DNA from: Cunninghamella blakesleeana
Lineage: Eukaryota; Mucoromycota; Mucoromycetes; Mucorales; Cunninghamellaceae
Length of the DNA: 64,000 nucleotides
Direction: 5' to 3'
Assembly (NCBI GenBank): GCA_017871115.1
Contig: JAFCIZ010000010.1
Coordinates: 337,001-401,000 of the forward strand
The notes beneath the pieces are model-generated. The model worked only from the letters and a program-made list of their open reading frames with translations, was not told the DNA's origin and searched no databases. Positions 35,955 to 44,267 of this stretch are shown here, piece after piece (position 1 is the stretch's first letter; each line of letters opens with the position of its first letter). The translations under genes and the position numbers were made by a program.

Positions 35955-36601
35955 AAAAATGAAAATGAAAATGAAAATATTCTATCTATTTAAAATAAAA
36001 TAAATAAAAAAAATAATAAATTATTTAATATTAATAAAATAATGATTACAACCATAATCATAAAGCATTCATAATGTATAGGATGCCGGAAAATAAATAA
36101 ATCGAAGATCATTACTTGGTATGGTTTTTACTGTTCTTTTTTTTAATTTTTAAAATAAAAATATTATATCCACTGGCCCTTAATAATAAATATGAAATGA
36201 TTATAGTAATAGGAGATGTATTTTTATTTCCAATTTATTATATAGAATAATATTATATAATATCATATCTTAATATTCTACAAAATCTTTATATACTACA
36301 ATTTATTAATGTAATATGATACTTTGAAAATTATAATACTTCAAGAATTAATAGTATAGATTTTAATAAGTTTATAACGTATTTATTTATATAAATATGA
36401 CAATACTTTATTTTTAATATTTTGGAACATATATAATAGTGGTTGACAATACTACTTTTTTTGGAAAAAATGGGTCAGACAAAAAAAAAGTACAAGTTAA
36501 AACCCCCCCTTTTTTTTCTGCGTTTTACTTTTTTCTTTTTCTCTCTTTTTCTTTTTTTATTATTATTACTATTATTACAAGCTTATATATATTTAAATAA
36601 A
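35955..36601. other. Intergenic, nothing recognised
   Basis: A/T-rich. The last ~100 bases form a pyrimidine-rich leader (36500-36570) before the KIX gene start at 36602. An upstream in-frame ATG at 36443 would add a low-complexity Phe/Leu-rich sequence and was not used. Confidence 0.5.
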
Positions 36602-37163
36602 ATGAGTCCACATGCAACTACACCAGATGGTCCACCTAATCATCAATATAATAATGGAATAGGTTCTAACTGGCGCGATGAAATGACAATCTACGAGAGA
36701 GAACGATTCGTTAGTCAACTGTAAGTAGAGATATACTTGTTTTATTTTTATGTCCAGAAAAAAAAAAAGTATGAATATATAACTAAAAAATACTATTATT
36801 ATTATTATTTTAACAAATAGCGAAGATGTTCTGAAAGAACTTTCACCTGTTGCTAATGATGAAGATATACACGATGCAGCTAGTAACTTTGAAAATACCC
36901 TTTATCAAAGAAGTACTAATAAGGTAATAAAAAGAGGAAAAGTAAAATAAATTGTATTTTTTTTCACGAATTTTAAAAAAATTATCATATAAATTTTTAT
37001 TAATTTATTATTCTACTATTTTAATATTTTTATTACATAAAATTAGAATCAATATATCCTTGCCTATGCTCACAAATTTAATCAAATCAAATACCAAGTA
37101 CAATTGAACAAACAAAATGATGTGGTCCCTAATATCGACTCATCTAGTGAACAAAATGATTAA
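36602..37163 (+). CDS. Med15/Gal11-like KIX-domain protein, KIX only
   Basis: Three exons: 36602-36720, 36821-36923, 37047-37163; 112 residues. Residues ~22-90 fit the fungal KIX_2 domain of Mediator subunit 15: NWRDEMTIYERERFVSQL, ISP-like LSPVANDEDIHDAASNFE, TLYQRSTNKNQYILAYAHK, with the typical Trp-Arg start and the ...FE...Y.R..N...Y..AY pattern. In Med15 this three-helix bundle is the docking surface for activators. Full Med15 is far longer with a C-terminal Mediator-binding part; this protein ends 20 residues after KIX. It may be a stand-alone KIX protein that competes for activators, or a duplicate. The family assignment rests on pattern recognition. Confidence 0.78.
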
Positions 37164-37361
37164 ATATTTATTATTAACATTTTATTTTATTTTAGTTTAT
37201 TTTAATCAAATTATTTTAAGTTTATGACATATATATATATATCTATATATTTGCCTTATCCTTAATTTTTCTTGAAATAATTTATAAGAATATATATTAT
37301 TTAGGACAGTTTTAATATTATCAATCTCTTAGATACCCAGTCAAAAAAATTTACAACAAGA

Positions 37362-37435
37362 GCTCGCTTAGCTCAGTTGGTTAGAGCGTGGTGCTAATAA
37401 CGCCAAGGTCGGCGGTTCGACCCCGCCAGTGAGCA
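37362..37435 (+). tRNA. tRNA-Ile (anticodon AAU)
   Basis: A 74-base cloverleaf without intron. The acceptor stem GCTCGCT pairs with AGTGAGC, the D arm is GCTCAGTTGGTTAGAGC, and the anticodon stem TGGTG/CGCCA encloses loop CTAATAA with anticodon AAT. The T arm GGCGG-TTCGACC-CCGCC holds the B box. A T-run follows at 37439-37442. The 3' end (CCCCGCCAGTGAGCA plus CCA) is exactly complementary to the primer-binding site of the retroelement inserted 145 bases downstream. Confidence 0.97.
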
Positions 37436-37514
37436 TTTCTTTTTATATTTTTCAACATTTTTAATGTAACCACAATTTGGCTTTATTTAATTTTTTTAAT
37501 ATAATCTTTTTTTA

Positions 37515-37551
37515 CTGTGTTTTTTTCCAAATTTTATGGAAAAAAACATAG
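37515..37551. other. Hairpin between tRNA gene and retroelement
   Basis: Inverted repeat with ~15-base arms (CTGTGTTTTTTTCCA and TGGAAAAAAACATAG, one wobble) and a short A/T loop. It directly precedes the TGTTG that probably starts an older LTR fragment. It might be a chance A/T structure. Confidence 0.45.
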
Positions 37552-37580
37552 TGTTGTGGAATTATTTAGTAGAGTTGTGT
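37552..37580 (-). repeat. Remnant of an older LTR, edge interrupted by the intact element
   Basis: Begins TGTTGTGG like the LTRs here and is cut at 37580 by the full-length element. The matching continuation appears to resume at 46349-46624, which carries the same internal CAGTGAGCACCA motif. The GTGT at 37577-37580 is the target duplication. The reading of an older LTR as landing site is inference. Confidence 0.5.
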
Positions 37581-38357
37581 TGTTGTGTGTGTTTTTGGTA
37601 AGAGTTATTTTTGTTAAAATAAAATAAGAGAGTTTGTATTTATATTAATTATAAATAAGATAATTCCAGTGAGCACCAGTTCTTGTTTTGTAAGTAGAAC
37701 GACTTAATATAACGTAAAAGTAAAAAAAAATAAAAGGATAAAAAAAATAAAAATATTTAAAAAAAATTCAAAAGTATATGCAAATGAATTTAAAAGTCAG
37801 AGAATAGATTATTATATAAAAAGAGTAATAATCAAATAAAGTAATAATAAAATTAAAAAATAAAATATAAAAGTTTATATATGTTGTATATAAATAAAAA
37901 TAGAGATTTCACTTAAGAAATAAAAATATATCTGTTATAGTAATAAATATGATTTCAATTAAGAAATTAGTATAAAGTTAAAATAAAATAAAAATAAAAA
38001 TTGGTTTGGACAAATAAAATATTTATTATATAAAATATTATCTTAAAAATTTGACATTTATATTTGACAAAGAAAAAAAAAAACAAAAGAGAAAGAGAAA
38101 TATTCTTTCCTATTTATATTAAAACAAAATTTATTTTTGAGAGAGAGAGAAAGAAGTCATACGGTCAAGGATGTGCGGTTGTGGATGTACATCTGTGGAT
38201 GTGCGTCTGTGGATGTGCGTCTGTGGATGTGCGTCTGTGGATGTGCGGTTGTGGATGTGCGTCTGTGGATGTGCGGTTGTGGATGTGAGCTTGACCAATT
38301 AAAACAAAAGTTAAAAAATTTTTTTAAACACCGGTAGGATCATTATCCTGCGCGACA
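37581..38357 (-). repeat. 3' LTR of the retrotransposon (left copy)
   Basis: 777 bases, identical by eye to the right copy apart from one A in a poly-A run. It contains eight 14-base minisatellite units (38169-38280, consensus GGATGTGCGTCTGT) and, at 37666-37678, CCAGTGAGCACCA. That motif equals the 3' end of tRNA-Ile including CCA and thus reads as a second PBS-like sequence in the element's sense. Confidence 0.95.
38169..38280. repeat. 14-bp minisatellite in LTR
   Basis: Eight tandem 14-base units with GCGTCT/GCGGTT/ACATCT variants. Because 14 is not a multiple of three, the spurious frames over it give Cys/Trp/Val-rich repeats. The same array lies in the right LTR at about 46159-46270. 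Confidence 0.95.
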
Positions 38358-38854
38358 CCCTCACCACCAGGAGAAGATGGACCTCCATCGTTATTATTGT
38401 CATTAGCGACACCGACAAAAGTCATAGGAACTTCCACATCATTTTCTTCTTGTTCCATGAGAATAGTATCCTTTCCCCAAGGATCTTCTTTACGTAATTT
38501 TTTATAAAAAACTTGGTTAAAACGAGGTTTAGCCAAAGGACTTAACAACTCATTGAGTAATTCCATACGTTCACGTCGATAATTAATTAATTCACCAAGA
38601 TTGGTTGGTTTTCCCAAGGATGTATGAAGAAGCTTGACCACGTTAGGTAAAATATGCTTGGCATAATTTTCTTGCATACTCTTTTGTATTTCAATTACAC
38701 GATGGTGATCATCTACATACATATGGTAGGAATACTTGATAAAGAGTTTCAAAAGTTCAATTTCCGAGAGATTTTCTGTAAAGGCTGCAAGAACTTCTTC
38801 ATAGATGGGATCTTGATCCACAGAAGGTCTGTTAAAATTAAAAGGTAGATTCAT
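38324..38854 (-). CDS. Extra ORF of the retrotransposon, overlapping polypurine tract and LTR
   Basis: 176-residue protein downstream of integrase in the element's sense, the position where some elements carry env or accessory genes. I do not recognise it. It has no signal peptide or membrane segment, so it is not an envelope. It looks like a soluble helical protein (EEVLAAFTENLSEIELLKLF, LLNELLSPLAKPRFNQVFY) with an acidic Asn/Asp/Gly tail. Its last codons read through the polypurine tract (GGEGV) and 34 bases into the 3' LTR (38324-38357). The separate solo LTR at 46625-47386 begins, in the same sense, with an open frame of similar residues (..GNGDTNGAP, stop), which suggests the coding overlap is conserved between element copies. 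Confidence 0.8.
   Translation of the reverse strand: MNLPFNFNRPSVDQDPIYEEVLAAFTENLSEIELLKLFIKYSYHMYVDDHHRVIEIQKSMQENYAKHILPNVVKLLHTSLGKPTNLGELINYRRERMELLNELLSPLAKPRFNQVFYKKLRKEDPWGKDTILMEQEENDVEVPMTFVGVANDNNNDGGPSSPGGEGVAQDNDPTGV
38358..38368 (-). promoter_or_regulatory. Polypurine tract
   Basis: In the element's sense GGTGGTGAGGG directly abuts the TGTCGCGC start of the 3' LTR, the place of the plus-strand DNA primer in LTR elements. It also encodes codons of the extra ORF. Confidence 0.85.
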
Positions 38855-39154
38855 TCTTGTATAATGCTTGAATTGTATAAAAATAAGTGAGATATGTTTA
38901 TATTGTAAATATTTTTTTTTTTTGAAATAAAATTTTTTTTTTTTGATATTTATATAAATTTTTTTTTTGTAATTATCATATATATCTATCTAAATATTTC
39001 TTTATCTTTATAATTATTTTTATTTATTTATTTATTATTATTATTGCTGTTATTTTTTTTTTTTGATTGTATTTGTTTTTTTTTTTTTTTTAAAAAAAAT
39101 TTTCTTTTATCTTATTTTATTTTATTTTATTTATATGTAAATTTTTTTTTTTTT
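38855..39154. other. Non-coding gap between integrase and extra ORF
   Basis: 300 bases of T-rich sequence (in plus strand) with several runs of 10-16 T. In the element's sense this is A-rich and could be the leader of the extra ORF. No coding frame. Confidence 0.5.
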
Positions 39155-40474
39155 TTATAGATCAATTCCATAAGTTTTAGATACATGTGTATTCCAATAT
39201 ACATCTGGCATTTGTAATAATTTGAGTCGGTTTCCATGTACACGCTTTATTCTTATGTTATTAGAGTCTAGAGATTTAATCAAATAGGTACCTTTTCCTA
39301 AAGATTGATGTATAGTATACCTTCCTTGCCACATATCCGATATTTTACCTGACCATGAGTTTGATTGTATTCCTGTATATAAGGTTACTATTTCACCAAT
39401 TCTAAAAGCTGGTTTCCATTCGCGGTCTCGTTTATTTACTTTCTTATCTATTGCCTTTTTCTGGTTTTCTTGCGACCTTTTGATTTTTTCTGCTGATTGT
39501 TGTCTTATTAGATTTAGTGCAGTAATTTCCTTTTTTGTTCTGAGCATTATCTGATTTTCAAAGTTATAAGAGTTAAAATCTACTATTGTGTCTATATGAT
39601 CAAAAGGAGTCTTTGGAATGTAACCATATGTTAAATAAAATGGAGATTGTTTTGTTGAATTTTGTTTTATTGTGCGATAGGAAAATAATACAGATGGTAA
39701 ATATTGATCCCATAATCCCTTTTCTGTTGTTGCAATCTTTTTGATAATTGATCCAAGTGTTGAATTAAATCTTTCTATTAATCCATTAGCTTGAGAATTT
39801 CCAACAGTAATAGTATTATGATGAATATTATATTGTCTACAAACTTTATTGATTAAGTCACTAATAAAAGGAGTACCATTATCCGATATAATAAGATGAG
39901 GCGTACCATGCCTACATATAATTTCTTCATATATAAATAAAGCAATTTCCGAAGTTGATTGATACTTAAGTGCTCGTGCCTCCACCCATTTAGTAAGATA
40001 GTCAATAGCGGCTATAACGTAACGATATCCACTTTTAGACGTTGGAACATGCTTGACATCAATTCCCCATTGTTCGAAAGGTTTTGATTTCACAGGAACA
40101 GGATATAAAAATTCGTTTAATTTCTTAGGTCCAGTAGTTTGACATCTTTTACATTTTTTAACATATTCTTGTATATCTTTAGCCATAGCATTCCAATAAT
40201 ATCTAGTTGATACCTTATATAAAGTATTATGATAACCGAGGTGACCTCCTAAAGGATGTTGGTGACACATAAATAAAACTTCCATAGCTTGTGTTTTATT
40301 TAGGACTTTTCTTAATGTTTGATGTTCTATATTATATTTATATAATTGATTTGATCGTACCACAAAGTTATGTGAATTTCGTTGTATATATCTTTTTTCT
40401 TTTGGTGTAATGTTGTTTGGTAGTTTTAAAGTGACTAAATATTGCTTCATATTATCTATTAATTGTTGATCCAT
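39155..40474 (-). CDS. Integrase of the retrotransposon, as a separate ORF
   Basis: 439 residues starting with its own ATG. The N-terminal zinc-binding motif is visible (HQHPLGGH, CKRCQ). The catalytic core has Asp in WGIDVKHV, Asp in IISDNGTPF and Glu in NSQANGLIERFNSTL (D,D-35-E type). A GPY/F-like C-terminal module follows (GEIVTLYTG...WQGRYTIHQSLGKGTYLI in pieces). No chromodomain. The start residues (MDQQLIDNMKQYLVTLKLP) correspond to the point where integrase normally follows RNase H in a Ty3/gypsy polyprotein, but here ~635 non-coding bases separate them and the frame differs. Integrase must therefore be made from a spliced or separate transcript, or the copy is rearranged. Confidence 0.92.
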   Translation of the reverse strand: MDQQLIDNMKQYLVTLKLPNNITPKEKRYIQRNSHNFVVRSNQLYKYNIEHQTLRKVLNKTQAMEVLFMCHQHPLGGHLGYHNTLYKVSTRYYWNAMAKDIQEYVKKCKRCQTTGPKKLNEFLYPVPVKSKPFEQWGIDVKHVPTSKSGYRYVIAAIDYLTKWVEARALKYQSTSEIALFIYEEIICRHGTPHLIISDNGTPFISDLINKVCRQYNIHHNTITVGNSQANGLIERFNSTLGSIIKKIATTEKGLWDQYLPSVLFSYRTIKQNSTKQSPFYLTYGYIPKTPFDHIDTIVDFNSYNFENQIMLRTKKEITALNLIRQQSAEKIKRSQENQKKAIDKKVNKRDREWKPAFRIGEIVTLYTGIQSNSWSGKISDMWQGRYTIHQSLGKGTYLIKSLDSNNIRIKRVHGNRLKLLQMPDVYWNTHVSKTYGIDL

Positions 40475-41109
40475 ACTAAGTAATTAAATTTTTGATAGGT
40501 GTGTTGATGTTATTGTTTACTAATTTTTTTTTTTTGTGTTACTAGCTTATTTTTTTTTTTGATAACTGATATTATAATTTTTTTTTTTTTTTTGTTGATT
40601 TTGTTGAATTAAGATAGGTAAAAAGTTGTTATTAAGTGATATATATGTTGATTGTATGGTGTGAGTATAGCTTTTTACGTCTTCAATCGTCTTTGGACGT
40701 TTGTTGTATTAAATAATTTATAAGTTGTGTGTTATTGTTTTTTTTTTTTTTGACTATATATATATTGTTGATTAAAAATAATTGTTGTATTATATAAAAA
40801 TTGTTTGAATAATATTGTTGTATAAAATTTGTTGTAAAACCAATAAAAATAAATGTAAAATAATTGTTAATAATATAATGTTATGTTAATAGATTAGCTT
40901 TTAACGTCTTCAATCGTCTTGGACGCTTGTTGTATGAAATAAACTATTGTGATAATAAAAATAAAAATCTTGATATTAATTTGTTGGATTAGCTTTTAAC
41001 GTCTTCAATCGTCTTGGACGCTTGTTGTATAAAATATATTTATTCATTTATTATTTCTTTTTTTTTTTTTTTATATTTTATATATATATATATGTATTTT
41101 TTTTTTTCT
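40475..41109 (-). other. Non-coding gap with three direct repeats between RNase H and integrase
   Basis: A/T-rich spacer. A ~40-base unit containing CGTCTTCAATCGTC and TTGTTGTAT occurs three times (plus-strand starts about 40669, 40894, 40989). The last two are identical over ~44 bases and the first carries a few changes. Each unit holds CGTC...GACG arms able to form a small hairpin. A TTACTTAG acceptor-like sequence lies right before the integrase ATG. The role could be an intron, an internal promoter or a translation signal; none is shown. Confidence 0.7.
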
Positions 41110-41247
41110 TTAATAACCAAGTCTTGAGAGAAAATCAGCCGATTGTTGTTTTTTACCACTTCTATATATAACTTCAAATTCATAATCTGCTAAATAAGTG
41201 ATCCAACGAGCTACCATACCAGTAGGTTTTGGTGATTTAATAAGTCA
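41110..41247 (-). pseudogene. C-terminal RNase H part behind an in-frame TGA
   Basis: The pol frame meets TGA at 41245-41247, where the family normally has tryptophan (SDHSPLK then W). The frame stays open afterwards (LIKSPKPTGMVARW, YEFEVIYRSGKKQQSADFLSRLGY in pieces), ending at 41110-41112. A TGG-to-TGA change would truncate RNase H by 45 residues, or the stop may be read through. Confidence 0.8.
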
Positions 41248-44241
41248 TTTGAGTGGAGAGTGATCTGATAATACTGTAAATTTTTTCCCAAGTAAATATG
41301 GTCTAAAAATTTGCAAACTCCATATAAGAGCCAAACATTCTAACTTAGTTGCACTATAATTTGCTTCACTTTCTTTTAAACCACGACTGGCATATATAAC
41401 AGGATGTTCTAGACCTTCTTCATCCAATTGTGATAATATAGTTCCAAGTCCATCAGTAGAAGCATCACAAACGATAATAAATGGTTTGTTATAATCAGCC
41501 CTTTTCAATATAGGTGCTTCAGTTAATTTTTGTTTTAATAATTCAAAAGATTTTGTTGTTTCCGCAGTCCAAGGTATTTTCTTTTTTGTTTTAGTGACAT
41601 TATGTAATGGTCTAGCAATAGCTGCAAAGTTTTGTATAAATCTTCTATAATAAGAAGCTAATCCAATAAATCCTCTTATTTGCTTGACTGTAGTTGGTAT
41701 AGGATAATTCTTTACTTTTTCTATTTTTGTAGGATCAGTTTTTATTCCATCTTTAGTGATTATATATACAAGGAACTTCAATTCATCTTTAAAGAATACA
41801 CATTTTTCAATATTGAATAGTAATCCGCCAAGTCTTGCACATTTAAATAATTCTTCTAAATCCAATAGATGTTGATCCAAATTATTCGAGTGTACATTAA
41901 GATCATCAATATATGCTACTAAGCATCTATTGATCATAGTTTTAAAACATATATCTATTAAACGTTGAAAGGTAGCTGGACTATTTACTAAACCCATAGG
42001 TAACATTTCATATTGATAAGTTCCAAACTTGGTGACAAAACCAGTTAATTCTTTACTATTTTCTTTCATAGGTACTTGATGGAACCCTGATCTAAGATCC
42101 AAAGCAGAAAATATTCTTGATACACCAATTTCATCAATTAAGTCATCTATTCTTGGTAAAGGATATGCATCTACTTTAGTTTGAGCATTAAGCTTTCTAT
42201 AATCAACTACCATTCTATAATCACCATTCTTCTTTTTGACTAAAATTATGGGAGCAGTATAAGGAGTGTTAGCTGGTTTGATTATTCCAAGTTCACATAA
42301 ACGATCCAATTCTGATTTTAAATATTCTTGTTCCATAGGGCTCATACGATAAGGTCTATGTCGTATTGGCATTGCATCTTGTTTTAGTATTATTTCATGT
42401 TCAAGAAGAGTAGTATGTCCCATCTTGTCATTATTCCAATCGAATACATCTTGATATTGTTGTATTAATTTCCAAAATTTTATTTTGTATTCCATTGGTA
42501 TATTTCCAAGTTGTAGTTTATTTTTAAAAGATTCATCCAAAGTGTCTTCTTTAATATCTGTTTCAATATTATTAAATTCTATATATGTTTTATATGGACT
42601 AAGCTGGTCTACTAAATTGTATCCTTCTATACCTTCATTATTCCCATTTTCATCTAAATTAAAAAATTCACTAATGATTTGATTAGGTGGTAGATCCATA
42701 TTATTATCAGACTTATTAATTAAATTTATTGTTGTGTGATCATAATTATTTTTTATTTTTGATTCATTTAATATGTTGCTTGTAGTTGTATGTATATCTT
42801 TATTAGAATCGATTTGTATTTGACATATTGAATACGGTGGTACAGTTAATCCATCTTTTCCTGTTGTAATAGTTGTTGTATCATCATCTTGTTGTATTTT
42901 TAAATTATTTTCTATTGTTGTAATATTATAATAATCATCTTCATCTTCGTCAGAATGTTCATCATGTTCCCATTCTTCTTCATCTGTTTCAAGGTCTGTT
43001 ATATCAGTATCACTTTCATCTAAAGTTTCTTTTTCATTAATTGCAATCTTGTTGTCTTGTTGATAATTTCCATTAATAGATTTAATTGATATGAGTGGTC
43101 TATCAGTTGATTTTAGAAATATAATAGGTAGTTCAGCTATTTTATGTTTGTATGTAACCTTTAGAGTACTTGTTTTAAAATTAAGGAGAGCTTGTACATG
43201 ACTTAACCAATTATTACCAAGAACTATATGAGCAGGACATCTGGGTAATACTTCCATATTGACCGGTATATTTATATCAGGTGTTACTTGTATATTAACA
43301 TCATGTACAATACCTAAGGTTGGTTGTTTTGTTCCATTTCCTAATACAAATATGTTAGTAGAAGGTGCATCTATTTCTAATCCTAATAGCTTCATCATTG
43401 CTTTTGACATACATGATTTAGCTGCTCCACTATCAATTAATACTTTGACTTTTTTATTTTCTATAATTAAATTAGTGTAAGCTGCAGTTGTTATTACATC
43501 TTCATTATCTAATGTATTTAAGTGTGATGATTCTGTTATTTGTTGATCCAATTTATTTTTTACTGATCTTCTTTTAGGTTTACATGCTGTTAATAGTTGT
43601 TTTCTTAAATGATGTGATGATTTTATTAAATCTCCAACTTCTATGTTAGCTTTTTGTTTGAATACATCTTTAATAATATCATATTCTATATCAATAGTTG
43701 CAGGAGGTGATCTTTTTCTTTTGGGTTTATCATTATTTTCAGATATTTTATTATGATTAGATGGAATAGTTGTTGTATCAAGTGAAACGATATCGATATC
43801 ATCCATCATTTCTTCTTTTTCTAAATCTTTATCTGTAATTTCATCATCCATTCTGATTCTTTTAGCTGATCTTGATTTTTCTGTAACCCTTTTTGTTTTT
43901 GCTGATGTTTCATGATGTTTAACAACAGGAGGTTTTTCTATTCTTGCAGCATATAAATCATGATTATTTATATGCGGTCCATAATTATATTCATCTTCTA
44001 TTTCTTCATTATTTAATAAAACATTCATGTTTTGATGGTTATCCATATTACTTGTATTTTGTTGATTTTTTTGTGTATTATTTATTTTTTGTTGAGTATC
44101 CATATGATGTTGATTATTTATATTTTGTTGGTTATTTATATTTTGTTGGTTATTTATATTTTGTTGGTTATTTATATTTTGTTGGTTATTTATATTTTGT
44201 TGTTTATTTTTATTAATGGATTTATTATCAGGGACTGCCAA
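41245..44241 (-). CDS. Pol: protease, reverse transcriptase, RNase H
   Basis: Open frame without a needed ATG; it is in the -1 frame of gag and is open upstream through the slippery site at 44271. The N-terminus has five QNINNQ-type repeats from an 18-base array. A retropepsin follows (VLIDSGAAKSCMSKAMM, about residues 265-281). The RT domain is complete: RMVVDYRKLNAQTK, FSALDLRSGFHQVP, FGTYQYEMLPMGLVNSPATF, LVAYIDDLNVHS with the YIDD catalytic pair, and YYRRFIQNFAAIARPLH. RNase H follows with DASTDGLGTILSQ and SDHSPLK, then TGA. An Asp/Glu-rich linker lies between protease and RT. Pol replicates the element RNA inside virus-like particles. Confidence 0.93.
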   Translation of the reverse strand: MAVPDNKSINKNKQQNINNQQNINNQQNINNQQNINNQQNINNQHHMDTQQKINNTQKNQQNTSNMDNHQNMNVLLNNEEIEDEYNYGPHINNHDLYAARIEKPPVVKHHETSAKTKRVTEKSRSAKRIRMDDEITDKDLEKEEMMDDIDIVSLDTTTIPSNHNKISENNDKPKRKRSPPATIDIEYDIIKDVFKQKANIEVGDLIKSSHHLRKQLLTACKPKRRSVKNKLDQQITESSHLNTLDNEDVITTAAYTNLIIENKKVKVLIDSGAAKSCMSKAMMKLLGLEIDAPSTNIFVLGNGTKQPTLGIVHDVNIQVTPDINIPVNMEVLPRCPAHIVLGNNWLSHVQALLNFKTSTLKVTYKHKIAELPIIFLKSTDRPLISIKSINGNYQQDNKIAINEKETLDESDTDITDLETDEEEWEHDEHSDEDEDDYYNITTIENNLKIQQDDDTTTITTGKDGLTVPPYSICQIQIDSNKDIHTTTSNILNESKIKNNYDHTTINLINKSDNNMDLPPNQIISEFFNLDENGNNEGIEGYNLVDQLSPYKTYIEFNNIETDIKEDTLDESFKNKLQLGNIPMEYKIKFWKLIQQYQDVFDWNNDKMGHTTLLEHEIILKQDAMPIRHRPYRMSPMEQEYLKSELDRLCELGIIKPANTPYTAPIILVKKKNGDYRMVVDYRKLNAQTKVDAYPLPRIDDLIDEIGVSRIFSALDLRSGFHQVPMKENSKELTGFVTKFGTYQYEMLPMGLVNSPATFQRLIDICFKTMINRCLVAYIDDLNVHSNNLDQHLLDLEELFKCARLGGLLFNIEKCVFFKDELKFLVYIITKDGIKTDPTKIEKVKNYPIPTTVKQIRGFIGLASYYRRFIQNFAAIARPLHNVTKTKKKIPWTAETTKSFELLKQKLTEAPILKRADYNKPFIIVCDASTDGLGTILSQLDEEGLEHPVIYASRGLKESEANYSATKLECLALIWSLQIFRPYLLGKKFTVLSDHSPLK
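44114..44203. repeat. 18-bp tandem repeat in pol 5' end
   Basis: Five tandem 18-base units (plus strand TTATTTATATTTTGTTGG, last unit one change) encoding repeated Gln-Asn-Ile-Asn-Asn-Gln blocks in the linker after gag. Confidence 0.9.
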
Positions 44242-44267
44242 TTGACCATTATTAACAATTGCCCTAT

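Noticed and set aside
36443..36601. Upstream in-frame ATG of the KIX gene adding a Phe/Leu-rich leader
   Set aside because: The added stretch is a translated pyrimidine-rich leader; ATG at 36602 gives a normal start for the domain.
38064..38337. Open frames with Cys/Trp/Val repeats over the LTR (also 46041-46328)
   Set aside because: They come from a 14-base non-coding minisatellite read in several frames; identical in both LTRs and without any protein features.
38324..38854. Envelope gene of a retrovirus-like element
   Set aside because: No signal peptide, membrane segment or cleavage site; the protein looks soluble.
40669..41030. Three repeats with spacers as a CRISPR-like array
   Set aside because: Only three units with unequal spacers, inside a eukaryotic retroelement; no cas genes and no reason to expect CRISPR here.
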